DNA from: Flavobacterium sasangense DSM 21067
GTDB lineage: Bacteria; Bacteroidota; Bacteroidia; Flavobacteriales; Flavobacteriaceae
Direction: 5' to 3'
Assembly: GCF_000686885.1 (NCBI RefSeq)
Contig: NZ_JMLU01000004.1
Span: forward strand, 62,001 to 126,000
DNA length: 64,000 nucleotides
Position numbers and translations under genes: made by a program. The first letter of the stretch is position 1. Each line of letters begins with the position of its first letter. The notes under the pieces are model-generated. The model was given only the letters and a program-made list of their open reading frames with translations. It made no database searches and was not told where the DNA came from. Positions 63,948 through 64,000 of this stretch are shown piece by piece.

Positions 63948-64000
63948 AATTGTTTCATAAAATTATGATAAAATAACTATTTTTGGAGATAAATCTTTTT

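Noticed and set aside
1-64000. rRNA, tRNA, prophage or insertion sequence
   Set aside because: No conserved rRNA segment, cloverleaf, phage structural gene or transposase was recognised.

Overview
This window looks like chromosome from a flavobacterium (Bacteroidota, probably Flavobacterium or a close relative). It is AT-rich, and most genes lack a convincing Shine-Dalgarno sequence. Many genes are preceded by the Bacteroidota -7 box TAnnTTTG. Further support comes from type IX secretion components (PorQ and a T9SS C-terminal sorting domain), a fused E1 alpha/beta 2-oxoacid dehydrogenase, and a YfhO/DUF4834 pair. I found no rRNA, tRNA, CRISPR array, insertion sequence or prophage. No gene-free stretch exceeds 300 bases.

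Layout. 1-1667: end of an MCE/Mla-type lipid transport operon (ATPase and MCE protein). 1715-6676: a small lipoprotein, cmk, porQ and lon on the minus strand. 6827-13698: UMF1-type MFS transporter, M48 lipoprotein protease, alpha/beta hydrolase, LOG-family protein and uvrA. 13857-15594: four to five very AT-rich small genes of unknown function, an accessory patch between core genes. 15673-20281: ClC channel with CBS domains, AlkD-like repair protein, ACP phosphodiesterase and phosphoglucosamine mutase. 20321-25826: secreted and outer-membrane proteins, including a T9SS-exported endonuclease I and an M1-like pseudo-peptidase joined to a putative beta-barrel. 26010-28412: fused E1. 28468-35098: complete trp operon E-G-D-C-F-B-A, preceded by an unannotated leader peptide with three consecutive Trp codons and an attenuator terminator. 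35111-41089: yaaA, propeller lipoprotein, rluD, PASTA protein, ddl, a zinc-ribbon membrane protein and coaD. 41152-45273: methyltransferase, small membrane protein, DbpA-like helicase and M14 peptidase. 45270-52488: patatin and a tripartite RND efflux operon with an unknown secreted protein upstream. 52538-57064: NUDIX, pyrE, SRPBCC protein, cysteine desulfurase, lipoprotein and Smr protein. 57318-63895: a secreted repeat protein behind a sigma-54-like promoter, then flippase, glycosyltransferase, YfhO and DUF4834 (cell-surface glycan or lipid functions).

The most notable points are as follows. (1) The trp leader peptide and attenuator. (2) Three genes (pyrE, a DEAD-type helicase, a cysteine desulfurase) whose -7 box ends exactly 4 nt before the ATG, suggesting leaderless mRNAs. 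(3) A family of short dispersed intergenic repeats, including a 154-bp palindromic element; some of them run into the ends of a glycosyltransferase ORF. (4) A zinc-site-less M1 homologue fused to a barrel. (5) A candidate sigma-54 promoter. All functional calls come from motif recognition by eye; no database search was run.
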